Source: Acidimicrobiaceae bacterium
Lineage (GTDB): Bacteria > Actinomycetota > Acidimicrobiia > Acidimicrobiales > RAAP-2
Direction of reading: 5' to 3'
Length of the DNA: 39,516 bases
Assembly: GCA_003132305.1 (NCBI GenBank)
Contig: PKXJ01000027.1
Span: forward strand, 1-39,516
Of this stretch, positions 9,927-17,080 are shown piece after piece; the first letter of the stretch is position 1; each line of letters begins with the position of its first letter. The notes beneath the pieces were generated by a model. It saw only the letters and a program-made list of their open reading frames with translations. It ran no database searches and had not been told where the DNA came from. The position numbers were made by a program, and so were the translations under genes.

Positions 9927-10432
9927 GACGAGTCCTCGTACCAGTGACGTTGGTCACCCTTTTCATCGTCGCCATCCAACTTTCGGTTTTTTCCGGTCTG
10001 CGTTTCGCGGGCGTGGTCGTCATGATCGTGTGGCTCTGGCCCCTCGCGATGGGTCTCGCGGGACTCACCGTTCTTTCGCTGTGGTGCGCGTTGGTGGCGG
10101 GCGTCTTCTTCGACACCCACGCGTCCACGCCCTTTGGTCTCACCGCCGTCGTGGCGCTCCTGCTCGCCTACGGGGCGTCACGCCTCGGTCGCGAAGGAGT
10201 AGGCGACCTCGATTCGGCGGCGTGGTGGGTCACGCCCCTGCTCGCCGCGGCCGCGGGATTCGTGGCGCCGGCACTCTTCGTGGGTGCGAGTTTCTTCACG
10301 TTCAACTTTTCGCTCTGGCGTGACAGCCTCTTCGCGGCCATGGTCGTGAACGCGATCGCGTTCTTCGTCCTCGCTCGTCCCATGGCGCGCCTAGCGCGCT
10401 GGGTGGGCAATCTCGGGGGATCGCGACGATGA
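9923..10432 (+). CDS. mreD: Rod-shape determining protein MreD
   Basis: The 169-aa very hydrophobic protein has about five predicted membrane helices, as is normal for MreD, the integral membrane member of the elongasome. Sequence conservation in this family is low. The call rests on size, topology and its place between mreC and mrdA, plus the LWCALVAGVFFDTHASTPFG-type central stretch seen in MreD proteins. The start is GTG 9923 overlapping the mreC stop, and the stop overlaps the mrdA start by 4 nt (ATGA). Confidence 0.88.
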   Translation: MRRVLVPVTLVTLFIVAIQLSVFSGLRFAGVVVMIVWLWPLAMGLAGLTVLSLWCALVAGVFFDTHASTPFGLTAVVALLLAYGASRLGREGVGDLDSAAWWVTPLLAAAAGFVAPALFVGASFFTFNFSLWRDSLFAAMVVNAIAFFVLARPMARLARWVGNLGGSRR

Positions 10433-12531
10433 AGGGTTCGTGGCGCAATCGACCGACTGGTCCGTGGTTTTCGCGACTCTGGCGGCCCTGGGTCTCACTG
10501 CACCCCTTTCGCGGCCGGGGACGAACCATCAACGAACCAAAGCCCGTGGGTATTCGCGACCTTATGGCGTCGCCCGACGAGGTGGGCGCGCGTCCCGCGC
10601 GGCGCTGGATCGTCATCGGCGGCTTTTTCCTCATTCTTCTGGTCGCGTTGATCGTTCGTCTCTTTTTCTTGCAAGTGGTCGACTACCAGGCCTCGCTCGC
10701 GGCGGTCCAGTTCAACTCGCTGCGCTTCACGACAATACCCGCGACGCGCGGGGTGATTCTCGACCGCGCCGGAAAGCCGCTCGTAACGAACGTCACCACC
10801 ACCGAGATTCGACTCTCGAGAGCCGAGGCCGTGCTGCACCCCACGATCAAGGGTTCGCTGTCCGCGCTCACGGGCTTGAGCGTGCAAAAGATCAACGGTG
10901 ATCTCAGCAATAAGCAGTACGATCAGTACCAGCCGGCGCCCATCATGAGTAACGCGCCGGCGAGAGTCATCGAGTTCATCAAACTGCATCCCGGTGAGTT
11001 TCCCGGCGTCTCAGTTCTTGACGCCTCGACCCGTTCATACCCCAACGGCGGCAGCGTTGGCGCCCAGGTGCTCGGCTACGTCGGACCCATCACGCAAACC
11101 GAGATCAACGCCAACCCCAACCAGGGTTACCAGACCGACTCCACCTACGGCAAGACTGGCATCGAGAACTACTACGAGCAGTACCTGCGCGGAAAAGACG
11201 GCACCAGCACGCTCGAGGTGAACGTCAACAACCAAATCCTGGGCGCGGTGAAGACCACGGAACCCACGGTGGGCGACTCGGTCGTGCTCAACATCGACAC
11301 ACCGCTGCAAAAGGCGCTCGACGGATACTTGGCGTCCGAGATCCTGGCCGACCGCCACTCCGTTGACCCGGTTTCGGGGAAGGTTCCCGAGGCGCTCAAC
11401 GGCGCGGCCGTGGTACTCGACCCCAACAACGGCGACGTGCTCGCCATGGCGAGCTATCCCTCGTACAATCTCGACTCCTTCGTGAACGGACTCTCGAACA
11501 GTGCGTTCCACCAGCTCCTTAAAACCGGGGCCTTCAACAACTACGCCATTCAAGGTCTCTACACTCCAGGAAGCACGTTCAAACTCATCACCGCGACCAC
11601 GGAACTCCAGACGGGAATCCTCTCCGCGTCCACGCCCGTCGACGACATCGGAACCTTCACCGTGCCCGGCTGTGAGAAGGCCGCCCAGCATAGCCTGTGC
11701 GTCTTTCACGACGACGACAACTCGGCCGCTGGTCTCATCAATCTGCCGTCAGCGCTCACCGTGTCGTCGGACTACTACTTCTACAACTTGGGCTACCTCT
11801 TCTGGTCCCAGACCAACCGTTTCGGTCAGACTCCCATCCAGAACGTTGCCGCGGAGTACGGCCTCACGCAGACCACCAACATCGACCTTCCCCAAGAGGT
11901 CCAGGGTCGCGTTGACTCGCCCGAGGTTCGCCAACAACTCCACGCCGCGGCACCGAAGGCCTTTCCCTACGTCAGTTGGTTCACCGGCGACAACATCGAG
12001 ATGGCCTTCGGCCAGGGCACGACCGCCTTGACGCCGATCGCGTTAGCCAACGCCTACGCCACGTTCGCGAACGGTGGTACGCGCTACGCGCCCGAGGTGG
12101 CCGCCGCGGTCGTCGATCCCCACGGCAAGGTCGTCGTTCGTTACACGCCGCGCGTGCTCGGCCACGTGAGCCTGCCCGCGAGCGTGCGCGATCCGATTCT
12201 CCAGGGCCTGACTGGCGTCGTCGCGGACCCTTCGGGCACGGGGTACGGGCCCTTTCACGCCAACATCAACTTCTCTCTTTCGAGCTTTCCCATCGCCGGC
12301 AAGACCGGCACCGCCAGCAACCGACCGCTCGTCGAGCCGAACTCCTGGTTCGTGGGCTTTGGTCCAACCACCCACCCCCGGTACGTCGTGCTCTGCGTGA
12401 TCGACGAGGGCGGTTACGGCGCCGAAGCCTCGGCGCCGGTGGTGGCCAAGACCTTCAACTACTTGGTCGCGCACCCGGTACCGGCCTTGAAACTGACCGC
12501 CCAGTTGACCACGCCCAAGAAGAAGAAGTAG
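10429..12531 (+). CDS. mrdA: Penicillin-binding protein 2 (elongation transpeptidase)
   Basis: The 700-aa class B penicillin-binding protein cross-links peptidoglycan during elongation. It has a cytoplasmic N-terminus of about 58 residues, one membrane helix at about 60-83, and the PBP dimerisation domain (RGVILDRAGKPL near 107-118). The transpeptidase domain carries catalytic Ser382 in STFK, the SSD motif at 446-448 and KTG at 625-627. The long positively charged N-terminus before the helix is somewhat longer than in E. coli PBP2. It overlaps mreD by 4 nt. The C-terminus ends in a KKKK tail. rodA, the partner glycosyltransferase usually encoded next, is not present downstream. Confidence 0.95.
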   Translation: MKGSWRNRPTGPWFSRLWRPWVSLHPFRGRGRTINEPKPVGIRDLMASPDEVGARPARRWIVIGGFFLILLVALIVRLFFLQVVDYQASLAAVQFNSLRFTTIPATRGVILDRAGKPLVTNVTTTEIRLSRAEAVLHPTIKGSLSALTGLSVQKINGDLSNKQYDQYQPAPIMSNAPARVIEFIKLHPGEFPGVSVLDASTRSYPNGGSVGAQVLGYVGPITQTEINANPNQGYQTDSTYGKTGIENYYEQYLRGKDGTSTLEVNVNNQILGAVKTTEPTVGDSVVLNIDTPLQKALDGYLASEILADRHSVDPVSGKVPEALNGAAVVLDPNNGDVLAMASYPSYNLDSFVNGLSNSAFHQLLKTGAFNNYAIQGLYTPGSTFKLITATTELQTGILSASTPVDDIGTFTVPGCEKAAQHSLCVFHDDDNSAAGLINLPSALTVSSDYYFYNLGYLFWSQTNRFGQTPIQNVAAEYGLTQTTNIDLPQEVQGRVDSPEVRQQLHAAAPKAFPYVSWFTGDNIEMAFGQGTTALTPIALANAYATFANGGTRYAPEVAAAVVDPHGKVVVRYTPRVLGHVSLPASVRDPILQGLTGVVADPSGTGYGPFHANINFSLSSFPIAGKTGTASNRPLVEPNSWFVGFGPTTHPRYVVLCVIDEGGYGAEASAPVVAKTFNYLVAHPVPALKLTAQLTTPKKKK

Positions 12532-12867
12532 TCCTACCGGCGACGATCAGCGTAAATAAGTCAAGTTATGTTGCTCGTGGAGTAACCTTCAGGGGTTGGG
12601 CGTATTGGCACATGGGGTGTCGGACGCAAAAAGAACGTCGTGGTAGCGCAGTGTTTTCGCTCCGCTACGCACAGTATTGAGGACATCTCGTGGTACACGC
12701 CAGTGCGCTGCATTTACTACTTATCGTGAGCGTCCTCTTCGTCACGGCCCAACGAGCCTTTGGCCTTCTTCAAAATCCCGTCGTCGCGAGCATCTCGCCG
12801 CGCGCGGCCTCTACTCGTGGCGCGACGCGTCACGTCCTAATCACTCAGAACGCAAGGAGTACCCGTC
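12532..12867 (+). promoter_or_regulatory. 336-bp non-coding region before the RNase E/G gene
   Basis: No convincing gene is found in this gap. It contains a perfect 6-bp inverted repeat GTAGCG (12643-12648) / CGCTAC (12663-12668). It ends with an AAGGAG ribosome binding site (12854-12859), 8 nt before the GTG start of the RNase E/G gene. Several TA-rich hexamers could be -10 boxes, but none stands out. Long leaders are known for rne genes, where they mediate feedback control by the enzyme; a similar role here is only an inference. A GTG frame at 12690-12908 overlaps the next gene and was not accepted. Confidence 0.4.
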
Positions 12868-14517
12868 GTGAGCGACGAATCCATCCAACCATCTCCCTCA
12901 TCGTCTAGTCCTCGAATTGGCGATACCCGACCCGCACCGCAGATAGGCGACACTCGACCCGGAACCCAAAGTTCGACCACCTCCACGGGATCGTCGCCGT
13001 CAACGTCCAATCAGGGTGGTGGCAATCGTCGTCGCCGCGGGGGACGGGGCCGCGCCGGTCAGGGTAATCGACAAAACCGCGACAACCGCACCGGCCAAGC
13101 CAGCCCGAACGGTCAGGCCAACCAGACGAACCAGCCGCGGCGCGTGGTCGACGCGCCCGTCGAAGCCTCGGCGCCCGAGGCGGGCGATGAGAACGCGTCT
13201 CACCAGGGCCGCGCTCGGCGCCGCCGTGGGGGAGAGCGCCGTACCCGCGCCCAGGGCCGCTACCTCATGGCCGTGCACACGACGAGCGACGGGACCCACA
13301 TCGCCACCCTCGAGGGCCGTTCGATGGTCGAGTACACCGTGGCGAAGAACGCCGACGAGACGAACCAGATTGACGGCAACATCTACGTCGGGCGCATTCA
13401 AAACGTCCTGCCGGGCATGGAACTCGCCTTCGTCGACATCGGTATCCCCAAGAACGCGGTCCTCTACAAGGGTGACGTCTCCTTTGACACGGAGGACGTC
13501 GACGGCGTCGCCACGAACAACAAGCGAATCGAAGAGATGATCAAGGGCGGCCAGACCATTGTCTGTCAGGTCACGAAGAACGCCATCGGCGCCAAGGGCG
13601 CGCGCCTCACCCAAGAGGTCTCGTTGCCGGGTCGATTCGCGGTGCTCGTACCGAACTCGTCGACGATCGGTATCTCCAAGCGTCTGCCCGACGGTGAACG
13701 TCGACGTCTACGAAAGATCATCGACGAAGTGAAACCCGAGCGACACGGGATCATTATTCGCACCGCCGCCGAAGGCGTGACGGCCGACGACTTAGCGCGC
13801 GACGTGACCTCACTCGTCGAGAAGTGGTCGGCCATCGAGGCCGAAGTCGCGAAATCCAACCAACCGCGCCTGGTGTACCGCGACCTCGACCTCGCGGTTC
13901 GAGTTCTGCGAGAAGAGCTCAACGACGAGTACCGCGCGGTACTCATCGACGACCGCACGCTGTACGAAAAAGTGCGCGAGTACGTGCTCGCGGTGAACCC
14001 CGAGCTCGCCGATCGCATTGAGTACTACGACCTTCAAAACGAAGAGCTGCCCCTCTTTGAGCGCTACTTCGTGCACGAACAGCTCCATCGATCGCTCGAT
14101 CGAAAGGTCTTTCTGCCCTCGGGGGGATCACTCATCATTGAGCGCACCGAGGCGCTGACGGTCGTGGACGTCAACACCGGCAAGAACGTCGGTACGAACA
14201 ACCTCGAAGAGACCGTTTTTCGCAACAACCTCGAAGCGGCGGACGAGGTCGCTCGCCAGTTGCGCCTGCGCGACATCGGCGGGATCATCGTCATTGACTT
14301 CATTGACATGGAGTCCAGGGCCAATCGCGAAGCCGTGGCCTCGGCGCTTCGCCAAGCCCTCTCTCGTGACAAGACCCGTACCCAAGTCTTTGACATTTCG
14401 GAACTCGGGCTCGTCGAAATGACGAGAAAGCGCGTGAACGAGGGACTGCTCGAATCGCTCTCGGTGGTGTGCAGCGTCTGTGACGGGCGCGGCTTCATCG
14501 TGAAAACCGGTCTGTAA
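12868..14517 (+). CDS. Ribonuclease E/G family endoribonuclease
   Basis: The 549-aa endoribonuclease takes part in mRNA turnover and rRNA processing. The first 130 residues are disordered, with an imperfect repeat of IGDTRP (near residues 17-22 and 26-31), a Gly/Asn/Gln-rich part and arginine clusters likely to bind RNA. The S1 RNA-binding domain starts around residue 160 (NIYVGRIQNVLPGMELAFVD). The catalytic DNase I-like domain has metal ligands Asp434 and Asn436 in VVDVNTGKN and Asp477 in GGIIVIDFIDM. The Zn-link is at Cys535-x2-Cys538. The long C-terminal scaffold of E. coli RNase E is absent, so E and G cannot be told apart; rng and rne are both used for such proteins. GTG start with AAGGAG 8 nt upstream. 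rplU and rpmA follow. Confidence 0.92.
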   Translation: MSDESIQPSPSSSSPRIGDTRPAPQIGDTRPGTQSSTTSTGSSPSTSNQGGGNRRRRGGRGRAGQGNRQNRDNRTGQASPNGQANQTNQPRRVVDAPVEASAPEAGDENASHQGRARRRRGGERRTRAQGRYLMAVHTTSDGTHIATLEGRSMVEYTVAKNADETNQIDGNIYVGRIQNVLPGMELAFVDIGIPKNAVLYKGDVSFDTEDVDGVATNNKRIEEMIKGGQTIVCQVTKNAIGAKGARLTQEVSLPGRFAVLVPNSSTIGISKRLPDGERRRLRKIIDEVKPERHGIIIRTAAEGVTADDLARDVTSLVEKWSAIEAEVAKSNQPRLVYRDLDLAVRVLREELNDEYRAVLIDDRTLYEKVREYVLAVNPELADRIEYYDLQNEELPLFERYFVHEQLHRSLDRKVFLPSGGSLIIERTEALTVVDVNTGKNVGTNNLEETVFRNNLEAADEVARQLRLRDIGGIIVIDFIDMESRANREAVASALRQALSRDKTRTQVFDISELGLVEMTRKRVNEGLLESLSVVCSVCDGRGFIVKTGL

Positions 14518-14541
14518 CACTTCGGCTTTCGAGCCATCGGC

Positions 14542-14547
14542 TAGTAT
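14542..14547 (+). promoter_or_regulatory. -10-like box TAGTAT of rplU-rpmA (short or no leader)
   Basis: TAGTAT ends 9 nt before ATG 14557. There is no ribosome binding site in the short gap, so rplU mRNA is probably leaderless or nearly so. An L21 leader of the kind known in other phyla has no room here. Confidence 0.5.
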
Positions 14548-14556
14548 GGAAACCTT

Positions 14557-14868
14557 ATGTACGCCGTTATCCGTGTAGGCACATCTCAAGAGCGCGTCAC
14601 CGAGGGCCAAGTGGTCCGCGTTGATCTGCGTTCCGAAGAGGTCGGTGCTGATGTTGAGTTCCAGCCCGTCTTGCTCGTAGACGGCGACCAGGTGGTCGCC
14701 GGTCCCGCGCTGAAGGGGGCCACGGTGACCGCGAAGATCATCGGCGACGAAAAGGGCCCCAAGATCCGCGCGCTCACCTACAAGGCGAAGGCGATCCAGC
14801 GTCGGCGCTGGGGTCATCGCCAGCACTATTCGACCGTCGAAATCACTAAGATTTCGCCCAAGGCGTAA
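14557..14868 (+). CDS. rplU: 50S ribosomal protein L21
   Basis: The 103-aa product matches the usual L21 length and binds 23S rRNA in the large subunit. It opens with MYAVIRVGTSQERVTEGQ. It contains the VLLVDGDQVVAGPALKGATV stretch and ends with a basic YKAKAIQRRRWGHRQHYSTVEI segment typical of L21. rpmA follows after 9 bp, the nearly universal rplU-rpmA order. Confidence 0.98.
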   Translation: MYAVIRVGTSQERVTEGQVVRVDLRSEEVGADVEFQPVLLVDGDQVVAGPALKGATVTAKIIGDEKGPKIRALTYKAKAIQRRRWGHRQHYSTVEITKISPKA

Positions 14869-14877
14869 GGAGCAGCG

Positions 14878-15129
14878 ATGTCCAAGACCAAAGGCGGCGG
14901 CTCTACTCGTAACGGCCGCGACTCCAACGCCCAGCGACTCGGCGTGAAGACCTTCGACGGCACGCTCGTCAAGTCCGGCGCCATCATCGTTCGTCAGCGT
15001 GGTACGCAGTTCCACCCGGGCCGCAACGTCGGCATCGGTAGGGACGACACGCTGTTCGCGCTCGCTGAGGGAACCGTGAAATTCGGTTTCCGGGGCGGCA
15101 GAAAACTGGTTGACGTTCTCGCCAGCTGA
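14878..15129 (+). CDS. rpmA: 50S ribosomal protein L27
   Basis: The 83-aa product has the normal size of L27, whose N-terminus reaches the peptidyl transferase centre. [20 protein letters not shown] and [20 protein letters not shown] are diagnostic. The start ATG 14878 has AAGGAG 5 nt upstream. There is no N-terminal extension of the Firmicutes type that needs cleavage. A strong hairpin terminator follows directly. Confidence 0.98.
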   Translation: MSKTKGGGSTRNGRDSNAQRLGVKTFDGTLVKSGAIIVRQRGTQFHPGRNVGIGRDDTLFALAEGTVKFGFRGGRKLVDVLAS

Positions 15130-15141
15130 GTTTTCCTCCTA

Positions 15142-15185
15142 AAACTAAGCATCCCCCGGGCCGAGGCCCGGGGGATGCTTAGTTT
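15142..15185. terminator. Bidirectional intrinsic terminator between rpmA and the HU gene
   Basis: A perfect 20-bp stem (15142-15161 with 15166-15185) closes on a CGAG tetraloop. The core is CCCCCGGGC/GCCCGGGGG, flanked on the left by AAACTAAGC and on the right by GCTTAGTTT. The T-rich ends read as T-tracts in both directions, so it can stop rpmA transcripts on the plus strand and HU transcripts on the minus strand. Confidence 0.93.
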
Positions 15186-15195
15186 GAAACGAGAA

Positions 15196-15474
15196 CTACG
15201 CGCCCTTGACGGCCTTCTTGAAGGTCGAGCCAATGGAGACTTTCGGAGCTCGAGACGCCTTTACCTGAATCGCTTCTCCGGTCTGAGGGTTGCGCGCCGT
15301 GCGAGCCTTACGCTCAACGCGCTCGAATGATAAGAATCCCGACAGAACGATCTTTTCACCCTTGGAAACGTTGCCCACTACGACATCCTCGAAGGCCTTA
15401 AGAACCTCCGCTACCGTGTTCTTGGTGGCGCCACTCTCGGCGACAATTGCTTCTACCAACTCGGCCTTGTTCAC
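15196..15474 (-). CDS. HU family DNA-binding protein
   Basis: The 92-aa nucleoid protein dimerises and bends DNA. It begins with NKAELVEAIVAESGATK and has the SGFLSFERVERKARTARNPQTG arm region, where the RNPQTG signature of HU/IHF proteins is at the tip of the DNA-binding arm. The start is GTG at 15474-15472, because AAGGAG lies 7 nt upstream on the minus strand; the frame continues upstream to 15522 but without family similarity. There is no lysine-rich C-terminal tail of the mycobacterial HupB kind, so it is a plain, short HU. It is divergent from the next aminotransferase gene across an AT-rich spacer. Confidence 0.95.
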   Translation of the reverse strand: MNKAELVEAIVAESGATKNTVAEVLKAFEDVVVGNVSKGEKIVLSGFLSFERVERKARTARNPQTGEAIQVKASRAPKVSIGSTFKKAVKGA

Positions 15475-15667
15475 CGGTCGACTCCTTACTCTCGTTGAAA
15501 CGGAACTGGGCGTTCCCAGCAACCACCGTTATTTTTAGCGTAAAAACAAGGAAAAATGGGGATATTGGGCTAAGAATTGGCTCTTATTACAATTTTGATT
15601 TCCTAAAATCCCTGTTCGGAATCGTTTTCCCTAAGCTGTCTCACCGAGAATTTCATACTCTAGGGCC
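15475..15667. promoter_or_regulatory. AT-rich divergent intergenic region
   Basis: The spacer between the HU gene and the aminotransferase is clearly richer in A and T than its surroundings, especially 15530-15620. It must hold both divergent promoters. On the minus strand TACGCT (15542-15537) lies upstream of the AAGGAG of the HU gene. No gene is seen inside. Confidence 0.45.
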
Positions 15668-15673
15668 TACGAT
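15668..15673 (+). promoter_or_regulatory. -10-like box TACGAT that sets the aminotransferase start
   Basis: TACGAT abuts a first ATG (15674) and lies exactly 6 nt before a second, in-frame ATG (15680). A promoter with this -10 would start transcription around 15680, so the first ATG would be outside the mRNA. This favours a leaderless start at 15680, in line with the 6-nt spacing seen at several other genes here. Confidence 0.5.
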
Positions 15674-15679
15674 ATGGCG

Positions 15680-17044
15680 ATGGACTCTGTGAATCGCCAG
15701 AAATTAAAGGAGTTAGTGGACGTCGAGCGCGCGAGCTACGTTACTCGTCACCCGCGCTCGAAGGCGCTGAGTGACGCTTCGGTGAACTTACTCGCCGGCG
15801 TGCCGATGACGTGGATGAAGAAGTGGGCCGGCGGCTTCCCCCTGGGTTTTCAAAGTGCCCGAGGGGCCACGATTCATGATCTCGACGGTCACGAGCTCGT
15901 GGACTTCGCGCTCGGTGACACCGGCGCGATGGCTGGTCACTCGCCGGCGCCGCTCATGGAAGCGCTGACGCGTCGCGTGGGCGTCGAGGGCGGCGTGACG
16001 ACGATGTTGCCCAACGAGGACGCGCAGTGGGTCGCCGCGGAGCTGACACGGCGCTTCGGGCTCTCGCGCTGGTCGTTCACCCTCTCGGCCACGGACGCCA
16101 ATCGTTGGATGTTGCGTTTAGCGCGCATGGTTACGAAACGTCCGAAGATTCTCGTGTTTTCTTACTCGTACCACGGCACGGTGGACGAAACCTTCGTGGT
16201 GGTGGATGAAGCCGGCCACGCCCGCTCTAGAGAGGGCAACGTCGCGCCGATGGTCGACCCGACGACGACCACGCGCGTCGTTGAGTTCAACGACCTCGCG
16301 GCCCTCGAGCGCGAATTGAGCTACGGCGACGTCGCGGCCGTGTTGAGTGAACCGGCCCTGACCAACATCGGCATCGTGTTAGCGCAACCGGGATTCCTTG
16401 AAGGCGTTCGCGCGCTCTGCGACGCCTCGGGGACGCTGCTCATCTTGGACGAGACCCACACGTTCTCCGCTGGCCCCGGCGGCGCGACGAAGCGCTACCA
16501 CTTAGCGCCCGACGCGATCACCATTGGCAAGTCGCTGGGCGGGGGCGTGCCCTGCGGCGCGTTCGGACTCAGTGAAGAGCTCGCCGCGCGTGTACTGGAC
16601 GGCGTGAACGAGGGCGTTGATATTGAAGACGTCGGCGGCGTGGGCGGCACGCTCGCCGGTAACGCGCTGAGTCTCGCCGCGATGCGCGCGGTGCTGGGCG
16701 AGGTACTGACCGACGACGCCTTTGGCCCGATGGAGCAGTTGGCCACGATGTTCAGTGAAGGCGTGCAAGCCACGATCGACGCGCGGGGCCTGTCGTGGTC
16801 GATCACTCAACTCGGCGCGCGCTGCGAGTATCGATTCGCCTCGCCCGCGCCCGTGAACGGCGGCGACTCTTTCAAGAGTTCGGATCCACTCTTAGAGGAG
16901 TTCCTCCACCTCTACGGCGTCAATCGCGGCGTCCTACTCACGCCCTTTCATAACATGGCTCTGATGTGTCCCGCGACAACCAAGAACGACGTGACACGTC
17001 ACCAACTCGTCTTCGACGCGGCCGTCGACGAACTCGTTTCCTAA
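15680..17044 (+). CDS. Class III PLP-dependent aminotransferase (glutamate-1-semialdehyde aminomutase-like)
   Basis: The 454-aa fold-type I pyridoxal-phosphate enzyme carries the Schiff-base lysine Lys284 in ITIGKSLGGG, the PLP-ring aspartate Asp257 in LILDETHTF, and DGHELVDFALGDTGAMAGHSP near 69-89. It resembles glutamate-1-semialdehyde aminomutases, but the usual SGTEA motif reads SATDANRW and the DE-V-M-T motif reads DETHTFSAGPGG. A role in haem synthesis is therefore doubtful; it is more likely a transaminase of unknown substrate. The start is taken as ATG 15680 for promoter reasons; ATG 15674 would add two residues. It sits between the HU gene and obgE, interrupting the common rpmA-obgE neighbourhood. 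Confidence 0.82.
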   Translation: MDSVNRQKLKELVDVERASYVTRHPRSKALSDASVNLLAGVPMTWMKKWAGGFPLGFQSARGATIHDLDGHELVDFALGDTGAMAGHSPAPLMEALTRRVGVEGGVTTMLPNEDAQWVAAELTRRFGLSRWSFTLSATDANRWMLRLARMVTKRPKILVFSYSYHGTVDETFVVVDEAGHARSREGNVAPMVDPTTTTRVVEFNDLAALERELSYGDVAAVLSEPALTNIGIVLAQPGFLEGVRALCDASGTLLILDETHTFSAGPGGATKRYHLAPDAITIGKSLGGGVPCGAFGLSEELAARVLDGVNEGVDIEDVGGVGGTLAGNALSLAAMRAVLGEVLTDDAFGPMEQLATMFSEGVQATIDARGLSWSITQLGARCEYRFASPAPVNGGDSFKSSDPLLEEFLHLYGVNRGVLLTPFHNMALMCPATTKNDVTRHQLVFDAAVDELVS

Positions 17045-17068
17045 AGAGGGCCCCCGAAGTCCGGGCCG

Positions 17069-17074
17069 TAGGAT
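17069..17074 (+). promoter_or_regulatory. -10-like box TAGGAT of obgE (leaderless type)
   Basis: TAGGAT ends exactly 6 nt before the GTG start of obgE at 17081. The short gap AGGGGA could also be read as a weak ribosome binding site, but it lies against the start codon. Confidence 0.5.
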
Positions 17075-17080
17075 AGGGGA

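Noticed and set aside
12690-12908. A 72-aa GTG frame with a hydrophobic start upstream of the RNase E/G gene
   Set aside because: No ribosome binding site, it overlaps the next gene start, and its second half is Arg/Ser-rich as expected from a GC-rich non-coding frame. The signal-like start was considered but is not sufficient.
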